A DNA stretch of 64,000 nucleotides. Origin: Brevibacterium siliguriense. GTDB lineage: Bacteria; Actinomycetota; Actinomycetes; Actinomycetales; Brevibacteriaceae. The stretch is from positions 1,240,001 through 1,304,000 of the forward strand of contig NZ_LT629766.1 of NCBI RefSeq assembly GCF_900105315.1, written 5' to 3'. Both the position numbers and the translations under genes were made by a program. Of the stretch, positions 47,463 through 57,763 are shown one piece after another; the stretch's first letter is position 1, and the number at the start of each line of letters is the position of its first letter. The notes under the pieces are model-generated. The model worked only from the letters and a program-made list of their open reading frames with translations. It made no database searches and was not told where the DNA came from.

Positions 47463-47843
47463 ATGCCCACCGGACGCGTGAAATGGTTCGATGCCGACAA
47501 GGGCTTCGGCTTCGTCATCGCCGAGGACGGCTCGCAGGCCTTCCTCCATTCCTCCGTGCTGCCTGAAGGAACTGAGGTCACCAAGGGCACCCGACTCGAA
47601 TACGATGTCGTCGATTCCCGCCGCGGAGCGCAGGTGCTCAAGGCCCGCCCCCTGAACACTCCGGCCAAGGTTGCCAAGGCCCGCCGACGCCCGGCCGTGG
47701 ACATGGCAGTTATGGTTGAAGATGTCATCAAAGTATTGGATGACCTCAACAACGGACTGCAGCACGGCCGTTACCCGGACCCCGCCCATGGGAACAAGGT
47801 CGCCAGCCTGCTGCGGGCGATTGCCGACGATTTGGAGTCCTGA
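47463..47843 (+). CDS. Cold-shock-domain protein with C-terminal extension
   Basis: A 126-residue protein. Residues 1-65 are a cold-shock domain (G-R-V-K-W-F-D, K-G-F-G-F-V, A-F-L-H-S) with a slightly altered RNP2; the remaining 60 form a basic patch and a helical tail ending A-S-L-L-R-A-I-A-D-D-L-E-S. Such extended forms are common in actinomycetes. AAAGGA precedes the ATG. Its stop shares a base with the start of the DUF3027 gene (TGATG), a pair often kept together. Confidence 0.9.
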   Translation: MPTGRVKWFDADKGFGFVIAEDGSQAFLHSSVLPEGTEVTKGTRLEYDVVDSRRGAQVLKARPLNTPAKVAKARRRPAVDMAVMVEDVIKVLDDLNNGLQHGRYPDPAHGNKVASLLRAIADDLES

Positions 47844-48802
47844 TGTCATCACTGTTCAGTGATTGGCTGGCCCGGCAGACCGCCGTGCCCGCCGAGAACG
47901 ACGCCGAACAGACCACCGAGGCGGCCCCGGGCAGCGATGTGCCCGCCGCTGTGGGCGAATCGACCGCCGCTGGAAGCGCGGTCGCCGCGGATTCCGGCAC
48001 GGCCGCCTCGGCGAAGGCATCGAAGACCGGCCGTGGCCGGTCGGGCACGGAGAAAGTCGTCCTCGACACCCAGTTGGCTGCGGCGATCGACATCGCCCGC
48101 ACCGCCATCACCGAGGTGGCCGGCACTGCCGTCGTCGGCGAACACCTGGGCACGGTGGCCGAAGCAACCCGCCTGGTCACCCACTACTTCGTGTGCACCG
48201 ACCCGACCTACCGCGGTTGGCGGTGGGTGGCCGTGCTCGCCCGCGCCCCGCGCGCGAAGAAGGTCACGGTCTGCGAAACCGCGCTGCTGCCCGGCCCCGA
48301 TGCCCTCGTCGCCCCCGAATGGGTGCCGTGGGAGGATCGACTCGAACCCGGCGACATGGGTCCGCGCGATACCCTGCCGAAGCTCGACCAGGACCCGAAC
48401 CTGCAGCCGGGCTTCCAGCAGACCGAGGACAATGCGGCGGACAACATCGACCAGATCCAGAACTTCGAATTCGGTCTCGGTCGTGAACGCGTGCTTTCCT
48501 CCGACGGGCTGAGCGCGGCCGCGAGCCGGTGGTCGGAATCCGATGCCGGACCCGACAGCGAGTTCGCCTCACGCGCGGCCGGACACTGCGGCAGCTGCGG
48601 CTACCTCATGCCGATCGCCGGATCGCTGCGCCAGAAGTTCGGGGTCTGCGCCAATGCGTGGTCGCCGTTCGACGGTCGCGTGGTCGGACTCGAATCCGGG
48701 TGCGGTGCGCATTCGGAGACCGATGTGAGACGGCCGAACAACGAACCGGTGGAAGCCGTCGTCGACGACTACTCCGGCGAACTCGAGTTCCAGGAGGGCT
48801 GA
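47843..48802 (+). CDS. DUF3027 domain protein
   Basis: A 319-residue actinobacterial protein. After a low-complexity Ala/Glu/Ser N terminus (about 10-70) it contains the DUF3027 core: A-A-A-I-D-I-A-R-T-A-I-T-E-V-A, T-H-Y-F-V-C-T-D-P-T-Y-R-G-W-R-W, and W-V-P-W-E-D-R-L-E-P-G-D-M-G-P. A possible metal site C-G-S-C-G-Y followed by C-A-N-A and C-G-A-H lies near the end. The function is unknown; translational coupling to the cold-shock-domain gene hints at RNA-related work. Confidence 0.88.
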   Translation: MSSLFSDWLARQTAVPAENDAEQTTEAAPGSDVPAAVGESTAAGSAVAADSGTAASAKASKTGRGRSGTEKVVLDTQLAAAIDIARTAITEVAGTAVVGEHLGTVAEATRLVTHYFVCTDPTYRGWRWVAVLARAPRAKKVTVCETALLPGPDALVAPEWVPWEDRLEPGDMGPRDTLPKLDQDPNLQPGFQQTEDNAADNIDQIQNFEFGLGRERVLSSDGLSAAASRWSESDAGPDSEFASRAAGHCGSCGYLMPIAGSLRQKFGVCANAWSPFDGRVVGLESGCGAHSETDVRRPNNEPVEAVVDDYSGELEFQEG

Positions 48803-48810
48803 CACACTCG

Positions 48811-50088
48811 ATGTCCCAGACGTTCCGGTCGCTGTCGGAGCCGAACTACCGGCACTGGTTCGCCGGTGCCCTGATCTCCAACACCGGAACGTGGATGCAG
48901 CGCACGGCTCAGGACTGGATCGTCCTGACCATGCTCACGGACAACAACGCCTCGGCGCTCGGCCTCACCATGGCTCTGCAGCTGGGGCCGCAGCTCATCA
49001 TGTTCCCGTTCGCGGGCAACCTCGTCGACAAGTTCGACAAACGACGGCTGCTCATGGTCACTCAGGCGCTGCTGGGATTCATCGGTCTCGTCCTCTTCGC
49101 CCTCACGATCACCGACGTCATCGTGCTGTGGCACGTCTACGTGCTTGCGTTCACGCTCGGGATGCTCACAACCCTGGACAACCCGGCCAGGCAGGCCTTC
49201 GTCTCCGAACTCGTCGGTGAGAAGCTGCTGCCGAACGCCGTCAGCCTCAACTCGGCGTCCTTCAACGGCGCCCGCATGCTCGGTCCTGCAGTGGCCGGTG
49301 TGCTCACCGCCGTCATCGGACCCGGTCCCGTCTTCCTCATCAGCGGACTCGGCTTCGCGGCGACGCTCACGGTGCTCCTCCGGCTCGACAAATCGAAGCT
49401 GCACCCTTCCGGTCGGCGCGGCAAGGGCGGAGTCCTCGGCGGACTGAAATACCTGCGCAGACGCCCGGACATCACGGTCGTACTCGTCGTGCTGTTCATC
49501 GTCGCGACCTTCGGATTCAACTTCAACATCTACACGGCGACGATGGCGAAGATCGAGTTCGGCAAGAATGCCAGCGGCTTCGGTCTGCTCAACTCCGTCA
49601 TGGCCATCGGATCGGTGACCGGGGCACTCGCCTCGGCCAGGCGGGAGAAGCCCCGACTGCGATTCATCTTCGGAGCCGCCGGCGGATTCGGTCTGGCCGT
49701 CGGCCTGGCATCGCTGATGCCGAACTACTATCTCTTCGCCGCCTCGCTGATGTTCGTCGGCTTCGCATCGCTGACGATGATGACCTCGGCGAACGCCTAT
49801 GTGCAGACGACCACCGCGCCGAACTACCGCGGCCGAGTCATGGCCATCTACGCGGCCGTCGTCATGGGCGGCACACCGATCGGGGCACCGCTGGCCGGCT
49901 GGGTCGCCGATGCCTTCGGACCGCGGATGGCGCTCGTCGTCGGAGCCGCCTCGGGGATCATCGCCTTCGCCGTGGGACTGCTGTGGATGATCACAGCCAA
50001 GGATCTGCGACTCCACCGGGATCCGAAGTCGCGGATCCGGCTGCACATGAGCTATCAGGGCAGGCCGCCGGGCGGCAGCGGACACTGA
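48811..50088 (+). CDS. MFS transporter (drug-efflux like)
   Basis: A 425-residue protein with about 11-12 hydrophobic segments, beginning F-R-S-L-S-E-P-N-Y-R-H-W-F-A-G-A-L-I-S-N-T-G-T-W-M-Q-R-T-A-Q-D-W, the pattern of MFS_3 (EntS-like) efflux proteins; the loop D-K-F-D-K-R-R is the A-type motif. Exported compound unknown. It starts 8 bp after the DUF3027 stop and is likely in the same transcript. A longer frame upstream overlaps DUF3027 and is discarded. Confidence 0.88.
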   Translation: MSQTFRSLSEPNYRHWFAGALISNTGTWMQRTAQDWIVLTMLTDNNASALGLTMALQLGPQLIMFPFAGNLVDKFDKRRLLMVTQALLGFIGLVLFALTITDVIVLWHVYVLAFTLGMLTTLDNPARQAFVSELVGEKLLPNAVSLNSASFNGARMLGPAVAGVLTAVIGPGPVFLISGLGFAATLTVLLRLDKSKLHPSGRRGKGGVLGGLKYLRRRPDITVVLVVLFIVATFGFNFNIYTATMAKIEFGKNASGFGLLNSVMAIGSVTGALASARREKPRLRFIFGAAGGFGLAVGLASLMPNYYLFAASLMFVGFASLTMMTSANAYVQTTTAPNYRGRVMAIYAAVVMGGTPIGAPLAGWVADAFGPRMALVVGAASGIIAFAVGLLWMITAKDLRLHRDPKSRIRLHMSYQGRPPGGSGH

Positions 50089-50231
50089 CGGGTTCGAACG
50101 GGCAGGTTGCAGCTCGTGGGGCGGCATCGGCAGGAGCCGGCACTCGGCGGGTCCGGAGGTTCGTGTCATAGAATTTCGATCGACCGCCTCGGCGAGGGAT
50201 CCAAGGGTCGAGCAAGGGAAACGGACGGACT

Positions 50232-50729
50232 GTGACAACTGACATCATCACCTCGGTGCTCGTCGGCCTGGCGATCCTCGTCGGCTGCCTGGGCATCATC
50301 GTGCCGGTGCTGCCCGGGTCGATCCTCATCGCCATCGCGGTTCTCATCTGGGCGATCATCATCGGCGGACCGACCGCGTGGATCATCTTCGCCATCGTCG
50401 CCGTGTTCGTCGCGGCCGGGATGAGTGCTTCGCTCGTGCTCACCGGCCGCAAACTCAAGTCCATGCAGGTGCCGAACTCCTCGGTGCTGCTGGGCGGGGT
50501 GCTCGCCGTCATCGGCTTCTTCGTCATTCCGGTGCTGGGCCTGCCGATCGGCTTCGTCGCCGGCCTCTACCTCGCCGAGTATTCCCGCCTCAAGGACGGA
50601 AAGACGGCGTGGAACTCCAGCTGGGAGTCGATCAAGGCGATCGGCATCGGTGCGGGCATCGAGTTCATCCTCGCGATGCTCGCGGCCATCACCTTCGGCA
50701 TCGGCGTCCTCATCCACTTCTTCGCCTGA
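50232..50729 (+). CDS. DUF456 domain membrane protein
   Basis: A 165-residue protein with four or five hydrophobic helices and the DUF456 opening V-G-L-A-I-L-V-G-C-L-G-I-I-V-P-V-L-P-G, then G-x-P-I-G-F-V-A-G-L-Y-L-A-E. Gly-rich helices suggest an oligomeric membrane protein; function unknown. The start is GTG. A hairpin (50768-50807) separates it from serC, which is convergent. Confidence 0.88.
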   Translation: MTTDIITSVLVGLAILVGCLGIIVPVLPGSILIAIAVLIWAIIIGGPTAWIIFAIVAVFVAAGMSASLVLTGRKLKSMQVPNSSVLLGGVLAVIGFFVIPVLGLPIGFVAGLYLAEYSRLKDGKTAWNSSWESIKAIGIGAGIEFILAMLAAITFGIGVLIHFFA

Positions 50730-50767
50730 GGGCTGCACCTGCACCTGCCGACGCATAAGACACACAA

Positions 50768-50807
50768 AGTGCCATAACGCCCCGTTGCCACGGGAGGTTA
50801 TGGCACT
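50768..50807. terminator. Symmetric hairpin between convergent DUF456 and serC genes
   Basis: AGTGCCATAAC (50768-50778) pairs with GTTATGGCACT (50797-50807); inside, CCCGT pairs with ACGGG around the loop TGCC. It can form on both strands and probably ends both transcripts, although no T run follows. It differs in sequence from the 58-65 bp palindromic element. Confidence 0.55.
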
Positions 50808-50857
50808 GAATGTAGGAATTGCTCGGACGGCACTGGGAAGCCGCTGGCGGCCCTTCG

Positions 50858-52857
<2,000 letters not shown>

Positions 52858-52981
52858 GGCTCTTCCTCAGTGCCCTGACCTTCCGTGTTGCAGAACGAAT
52901 CAGCACAGGGCGCCGGCCACCCAGCACAATGGTCACAACATGCGCACCGCAACCGAGCGCAGACGATGCAAAGGAGCACCC

Positions 52982-54454
52982 ATGACACCCCCAGCACTCA
53001 GCACCAAGTTCGGACCCGACGCCGTCTTCGATAACCTCATCGGCGGAGCACGTGTGCCCAGCGGTGACAGGTCGACGAATACGAACCCGTCCGACCCGAC
53101 CGATGTGATCGGCCGCTACGCCCGCGCGGATGCCGCCACGGTTGCCTCGGCGATCGATGCCGCCCGCGCTGCCGCCCCGGCCTGGGCGGACCTCGGCTCA
53201 CAGCAGCGATTCGCAATCCTCGACAAGGCCGGCGGCCTCATCGCAGAACGCGCCGACGAACTCGGCGATCTGCTCGCCCGGGAAGAGGGAAAACAGCTCG
53301 CCGAAGCCAAGGGCGAGGTGCTGCGTGCTTCCCAGATCTTCAAGTTCTTCGCCGGCGAGACCATCCGCAACACCGGTGAGGTCGTAGACTCGGTCCGCCC
53401 CGGGCTCATCGCCGAGATGACGCACGAGCCCATCGGCGTCATCGGCATCATCACTCCGTGGAACTTCCCGATCGCCATCCCGGCCTGGAAGATCGCCCCG
53501 GCTCTGGCCTTCGGCAACACGATCGTGTTCAAACCTGCCGAGCTCGTCCCCGCCAGTGCGTACGCGCTGGTCGATATCCTCGCCGAGGCGGGACTGCCCG
53601 ATGGGGTCCTCAACCTCGTCATGGGGCCGGGCTCCGTGGTCGGGGACGCACTGACCACCTCGGCGAAGGTCGACGCCGTGACCTTCACCGGATCCGTCGC
53701 CGTCGGACGGTCCGTCATCGCATCGGCTGCGGCCCACCAGATCAGAGTGCAGTGCGAAATGGGCGGGAAGAATCCGCTCGTCGTGCTCGGCGACGCCGAC
53801 CTCGAAGCGGCCGCCGAGGCCGCGATCAACGGAGCCTTCTTCTCCACCGGCCAGCGCTGTACCGCGTCCTCACGCCTCATCGTCACCTCCGATGTCCACG
53901 ATGAATTCGTCGCGCTGCTCAAGGAGAAGATGGCGGCGCTGACTGTTGGAGACGCCCGCGCCGAGGGCGTCGCCATCGGACCCGTGGTCTCCCAGACCCA
54001 GCTCGACCAGGACCTCGATTACATCGCCAAGGCCCGAGCCGAAGGCGGGGAGGTCGCCGGCGGTGAGCTCATCGATTCAGACACGGAGGGGTACTTCCTC
54101 GCGCCCGCACTCGTCACGGGCACGAAGCCGGGCGATACGATCAACGTCGAAGAGGTCTTCGGTCCGGTCGCCTCGGTGATCGAGGTCGCCGACTACGACG
54201 AAGCGCTCGCCGTCGCCAACGACACCCAGTTCGGACTGTCCGCGGGCATCTTCACGACCTCCCTGAAATATTCGACCCACTTCAAGCGTTATGCCGAGGC
54301 CGGGATGGTCATGGTCAACGCCCCGACGGCAGGCGTGGACTATCACGTGTCCTTCGGCGGACGGAAAGGGTCGAGTTATGGTCCTCGCGAACAGGCTCGC
54401 GCGGCACGTGAGTTCTTCACAGCACACAAGACGACCTACACGAATGCGGGCTGA
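52982..54454 (+). CDS. Semialdehyde dehydrogenase (2-oxoglutarate semialdehyde or succinate semialdehyde type)
   Basis: A 490-residue ALDH with Cys293 in G-Q-R-C-T-A-S, Glu259 in C-E-M-G-G-K-N-P and the motif T-P-W-N-F-P-I-A-I-P. The end, F-G-G-R-K-G-S-S-Y-G-P-R-E-Q-A-R-A-A-R-E-F-F-T-A-H-K-T-T-Y, is the pattern of 2-oxoglutarate semialdehyde dehydrogenases of sugar-acid pathways. AAGGAG lies before the ATG. No sugar-acid dehydratase gene is adjacent, so the pathway is not evident, and succinate semialdehyde stays possible. Confidence 0.85.
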   Translation: MTPPALSTKFGPDAVFDNLIGGARVPSGDRSTNTNPSDPTDVIGRYARADAATVASAIDAARAAAPAWADLGSQQRFAILDKAGGLIAERADELGDLLAREEGKQLAEAKGEVLRASQIFKFFAGETIRNTGEVVDSVRPGLIAEMTHEPIGVIGIITPWNFPIAIPAWKIAPALAFGNTIVFKPAELVPASAYALVDILAEAGLPDGVLNLVMGPGSVVGDALTTSAKVDAVTFTGSVAVGRSVIASAAAHQIRVQCEMGGKNPLVVLGDADLEAAAEAAINGAFFSTGQRCTASSRLIVTSDVHDEFVALLKEKMAALTVGDARAEGVAIGPVVSQTQLDQDLDYIAKARAEGGEVAGGELIDSDTEGYFLAPALVTGTKPGDTINVEEVFGPVASVIEVADYDEALAVANDTQFGLSAGIFTTSLKYSTHFKRYAEAGMVMVNAPTAGVDYHVSFGGRKGSSYGPREQARAAREFFTAHKTTYTNAG

Positions 54455-54718
54455 ACAGTTCGGTGCGGATACGCGCCGAGCGCGCCGATGAACATGTAGG
54501 CCGAGCCGTCAGACGGCGGCCGATGCCGAGCCCTGACCCGAGCGAATCCTCGACTCACGGGATTTGCTGAACGCACGATAGGATTGGGACAGATCGCAAC
54601 GGCCGCGAACGGGTTCGCCTGTGCGGGGCGGGGGCAGGGTCGAATCGACCCGAATTGGTGACAACGCCTGAAACGGTCGAAACGACCTGAAGACGAAGAG
54701 TGGAGTGGCTGGTCAGAA

Positions 54719-55405
54719 GTGAACGACCTCATTGATACAACCGAGATGTACCTCAAATCGATCATCGAGCTCGAGGAACAGTCGATCGTGCCATTGCGTG
54801 CCCGCATCGCCGAGCGTCTGGACCATTCCGGCCCCACCGTGTCACAGACCGTGGCGCGGATGGAGCGCGACGGGCTGCTTCACGTCGGCAATGATCGCCA
54901 TCTCGAACTCACTCCCGAGGGCCGTCGGATCGCCACCGACGTCATGCGCAAGCATCGTCTGGCCGAGCGTCTCCTCTCCGACGTCGTCGGACTCGAGTGG
55001 GAACTCGTCCACGACGAGGCTTGCCGCTGGGAGCATGTGATGAGCGAGCAGGTCGAGCGCAAGCTCGTGACTCTGCTGTCCGAGACCTCCACCGGGCCCT
55101 ACGGCAACCCGATCCCCGGCCTCGACGTCATCGGCGGCGAAGCCTCGAAGACCACCGAGGTCATCGACCTCGCCACGGCAGTCGGTCGGGACGGTGCGAA
55201 GAAGCTGACGATCGCCTGGCTGGCCGAACCTCTGCAGGTCGACATCCACCTGCTTCAGCAGTTCCAGGTCGCCGGCGTCCTGCCGGGCAGCGACGTCGAG
55301 ATCTCTCGCAACGGCGAATACATCACCGTGCAGGTGCCCGGCGCGCAGGACGTGCTCGACCTGCCGATCGAGACCGCCTCGCACGTCTTCGCTTACCGGG
55401 GCTGA
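54719..55405 (+). CDS. ideR: DtxR/IdeR-family iron-dependent regulator
   Basis: A 228-residue metalloregulator nearly identical in layout to mycobacterial IdeR: D-T-T-E-M-Y-L-K-S-I (Met ligand), helix-turn-helix R-I-A-E-R-L-D-H-S-G-P-T-V-S-Q-T-V-A-R-M-E-R-D-G-L-L, ligands in H-R-L-A-E-R and H-D-E-A-C-R-W-E-H, and a C-terminal SH3-like FeoA domain. With bound Fe2+ it represses siderophore and uptake genes. The start is GTG. The C-E-H ligand cluster is intact, so it should be iron-responsive rather than Mn-specific, though a Mn role (MntR-like) cannot be excluded. Confidence 0.92.
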   Translation: MNDLIDTTEMYLKSIIELEEQSIVPLRARIAERLDHSGPTVSQTVARMERDGLLHVGNDRHLELTPEGRRIATDVMRKHRLAERLLSDVVGLEWELVHDEACRWEHVMSEQVERKLVTLLSETSTGPYGNPIPGLDVIGGEASKTTEVIDLATAVGRDGAKKLTIAWLAEPLQVDIHLLQQFQVAGVLPGSDVEISRNGEYITVQVPGAQDVLDLPIETASHVFAYRG

Positions 55406-55425
55406 GGCGTACAGAAGTCTCCGCT

Positions 55426-55477
55426 CGATAACGGCAACGCTGTAGCTCGGTAACGACGATGCCGAGCATCGGTAACG
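55426..55477 (+). promoter_or_regulatory. Three CGRTAACG boxes at 22-bp spacing
   Basis: CGATAACG (55426-55433), CGGTAACG (55448-55455) and CGGTAACG (55470-55477) start exactly 22 bp apart, two turns of B-DNA, so a regulator would bind the same face three times. The spacer sequences differ, so this is not a simple tandem duplication. Confidence 0.6.
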
Positions 55478-55656
55478 GAAGAGCGGGTGCTCGAACCCCG
55501 ATTCGTTACAAATCACTGTGATCCATGACCCAGGGAGTGGCTTTCCACCCCCTGGGTCACGTCGTATAACGAGAAAATGTTACGAAAATTTCAAGCCATT
55601 CTGAGCCTCTGACCTGGGGATTTATGGAAAACATCACGGTTTCCCTCCTGTGGTTG

Positions 55657-55674
55657 TGACAGAAACGTGACAAT
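55657..55674 (+). promoter_or_regulatory. GTGACA-N5-GTGACA direct repeat
   Basis: Two GTGACA hexamers with an 11-bp period, followed by TCACC and GTTACA. Direct repeats of GTNACA at this period resemble sites described for MtrA-type response regulators that control cell-wall hydrolases in actinomycetes. The match is by eye only. Confidence 0.45.
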
Positions 55675-55819
55675 CAGTCACCGATTGGTTACAGTTATTG
55701 AGGTCGTTCACGCAATGACGACTTCACAACGAGATCCGAGCGCCACGCTCGCTGTGAGATATCAAGGACCGAAAGTGGCGGTTGGCTTAAAGCAAGCCAA
55801 TAGGAACGAGAGGGAAAAC

Positions 55820-56641
55820 GTGGCAACTAAGCAGCATGGCCGCCGCGCCGCCGATGCCAAGGTCAAGACTCCACTGACCGAACTCACTGAACTTCTGAAC
55901 GCCAACTCGGGCGTCTTCGGCCGTCGTGCAGCAGTTGTCGCTGCCAGCGGTGGTCTGCTGACCGCCGCAGTGATGCCAGCCGCCGGCCAGGGAGCCGACG
56001 ACCAGAACAAGGTCTCCGCAGAAGCCGAGACCACTCAGAAGGTCGACTTCGAGAATCAGACCGTCACCATCGGCGACGACTCGAACAGCAAGAAGGGTGA
56101 CAATAAGTCCGATTCCTTCAGCGTCGAGAGCAAGACCATCACTGCTGAGGCTGCTCCGAAGCCCAAGCCGAAGCCCGAGCCGGCTGAAACCTCCGCTCCT
56201 GCCTCCTCTGACGATCCGGCCGGGACCTCCGACGACACCGCCAACAGCGGATCGTCCGACTCGGGTGAGTCCGACTCCAAGGACTCGGGATCCATCGACG
56301 GATCCAAGGCCGAGCAGGTCCTCGGCTGGGCGGAGAAGGGTGTCGGCACCCCCTACGTCTACGGTGGAACCAGCCAGAGCGGCTGGGACTGCTCCGGCTA
56401 CACCTCCTGGGTCTACAGCCACGTCGGCGTGAGCCTGCCCCGCACCTCCGGTGCCCAGAAGGCCGCCGGCCAGGTCGTCTCGCAGTCCGAAGCCAAGCCC
56501 GGTGACCTCGTCTGGCACCCCGGCCACGTCGGCATCTACGCCGGTGACGGACAGATGTACGATGCCGGTTCGCCCGGTTCCGGAACATCGAAGCGCAGCT
56601 ACAGCTGGATGGGTGACGTCACCTTCATCCGCGTTCTCTGA
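55820..56641 (+). CDS. Secreted NlpC/P60 peptidoglycan endopeptidase
   Basis: A 273-residue wall hydrolase. The N terminus is basic, followed by a hydrophobic export segment (about 38-55, A-A-V-V-A-A-S-G-G-L-L-T-A-A-V-M-P-A-A-G) like that of RPF/P60 proteins. A Ser/Asp/Pro linker runs to about 155. The NlpC/P60 domain at the end has Cys in W-D-C-S-G-Y-T, His in W-H-P-G-H-V-G-I-Y and the third His-equivalent after it. It cleaves stem peptides between D-Glu and the diamino acid in related enzymes. The GTG start has GAGAGGG before it; upstream in-frame ATGs fall in the control region. A terminator follows. Confidence 0.93.
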   Translation: MATKQHGRRAADAKVKTPLTELTELLNANSGVFGRRAAVVAASGGLLTAAVMPAAGQGADDQNKVSAEAETTQKVDFENQTVTIGDDSNSKKGDNKSDSFSVESKTITAEAAPKPKPKPEPAETSAPASSDDPAGTSDDTANSGSSDSGESDSKDSGSIDGSKAEQVLGWAEKGVGTPYVYGGTSQSGWDCSGYTSWVYSHVGVSLPRTSGAQKAAGQVVSQSEAKPGDLVWHPGHVGIYAGDGQMYDAGSPGSGTSKRSYSWMGDVTFIRVL

Positions 56642-56652
56642 TCTTCTTCACC

Positions 56653-56704
56653 GAAAAGCTCCCCGCACGACTCGACGGTCCTCGAGTCGCACGGGGAGCT
56701 TTTC
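56653..56704 (+). terminator. Terminator of the NlpC/P60 gene
   Basis: GAAAAGCTCCCCG (56653-56665) pairs with CGGGGAGCTTTTC (56692-56704), with an inner CGACTCG/CGAGTCG extension, and ends in a T run. One of the strongest hairpins in the window. Confidence 0.95.
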
Positions 56705-57079
56705 GTATGCCTGGAGGATCTGTGGCGATCCAGCCGGCCTGCGCGGCTGCCCGCCTATACCCGATTCGGTGAACGCAAGCCGAAGTTTCCATGACGCGAG
56801 TCGTATGAATTGGGTCACGGGCGCGCGCGGCGTTACTCTGGAGAGGATTGAGTTCCATGAACGGTGGACGCAGAATGGCGTCGACCTCCGATTCGAAGGA
56901 AAGCAGATGGGGCATAGTCGAATAGTTCGAATAGCCGCTCCAGTCTCTGGTGCGGAGCACATATCTGTCTCCGTGCCCTCTTTCCCAGGCGTCGTGCCCA
57001 TGAGCACGGCGCCTTTTGTGTTCCCTGGGGCCGAGGCAGCCGGTTTCGGCCCAGAAGAGAAGAAGATGAGGGGCGAGAT
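56705..57079 (+). other. Intergenic leader before the HNH gene, with a possible mini-ORF
   Basis: No protein family is visible. A 22-codon frame (56857-56925, ATG AAC GGT ... GTC GAA TAG) has GAGAGG about 9 nt before it and a TACTCT box further upstream; it might be a leader peptide or chance. A CGTGC-CCATGA-GCACG hairpin lies at about 56995. Repeated TCGAATAG segments occur at 56918 and 56928. Confidence 0.3.
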
Positions 57080-57580
57080 ATGAAGACTCTCGTGCTGAAC
57101 GCCGGTTACGAACCGCTGTCGATCGTTCCGTTCACACGAGCCGTGGTGCTCGTGCTGACCGGAAAGGCGACAGTCCTGGCCGCAGAGGACATTCCGGTGA
57201 GATCCGAGCACATGAGTCTCGATCAGCCCTCCGTCATCCTGCTCACCCGCTATGTGCGCCCGCCGAGCAACCGTCGCGTCTCGCTCTCCCGCCGCGGAGT
57301 CCTGCGCCGGGACGGCCACCGCTGCGCATACTGCTCCAAGCCCGCGTACACCGTCGACCACGTCGTCCCACGGTCTCGTGGGGGAGCGAACACCTGGGAG
57401 AACCTCGTCGCCTGCTGCCGCGAATGCAACAACCGCAAAGGCAACCGCACCCTCAGCGAGATCGGATGGAAGCTCGGCTTCCTGCCGCAGGAACCCCGCC
57501 TGGGGCAGCTGTGGATGCGCGGGCTCGACAAACCCGTCGAGAAGTGGCGTCCGTTCCTCGAATACTCCAGCGCCGCCTGA
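57080..57580 (+). CDS. HNH endonuclease
   Basis: A 166-residue protein of the common bacterial HNH family. Opening M-K-T-L-V-L-N-A-G-Y-E-P-L, then the nuclease fold: C-A-Y-C ... D-H-V-V-P-R-S-R-G-G-x-N-T-W-E-N-L-V-A-C-C-R-E-C-N-N-R-K, with two zinc Cys pairs and the H-N-H residues in place. Members are conserved in actinomycetes and not linked to a mobile element; the DNA target is unknown. GAGGGG lies before the ATG. Confidence 0.92.
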   Translation: MKTLVLNAGYEPLSIVPFTRAVVLVLTGKATVLAAEDIPVRSEHMSLDQPSVILLTRYVRPPSNRRVSLSRRGVLRRDGHRCAYCSKPAYTVDHVVPRSRGGANTWENLVACCRECNNRKGNRTLSEIGWKLGFLPQEPRLGQLWMRGLDKPVEKWRPFLEYSSAA

Positions 57581-57763
57581 CAGCCGAGGCGGCTCCGGAC
57601 TCCCGCTCACATCGCCGAAGAGTAGTCATCGTCCCAGATAGGGAGCGGTGTTGTCCGTATTCTGGCGAATTTCGGATAACGATGTGACATAGGTGAAGTT
57701 CTCACCGGCAATGTGCTCTAGGGTGGACGAAACAGAAGTTCGCTTCGACCCAAGGAGCTTGCG

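Larger units (their letters stand above)
55406..55819 (+). other. Long control region before the NlpC/P60 gene
   Basis: Non-coding. In order: three CGRTAACG boxes at 22-bp steps (55426-55477); an inverted CGTTACA at 55504; a strong hairpin (55526-55559: TGACCCAGGG-A-GTGG-CTTT-CCAC-C-CCCTGGGTCA type) that may end ideR; a GTGACA direct repeat at about 55657-55674; and a small hairpin TTGGCTT-AAAGC-AAGCCAA (55782-55800) just before the ribosome site. A c-di-AMP riboswitch was looked for and not recognised. Confidence 0.55.

Noticed and set aside
48529..48810. 94-codon N-terminal extension of the MFS transporter
   Set aside because: It lies over the end of the DUF3027 gene in another frame; ATG 48811 matches the family start.
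50768..50807. Fourth copy of the 58-65 bp palindromic element
   Set aside because: The hairpin sequence shares no similarity with the GCTACCTGACGGCGG core; it is listed as a separate hairpin.
55406..55560. c-di-AMP (ydaO-type) riboswitch
   Set aside because: Such riboswitches precede P60/Rpf genes in actinomycetes, but the conserved GGGGAACC and related core segments could not be found; the strong hairpin looks like a terminator. A covariance-model search would decide.
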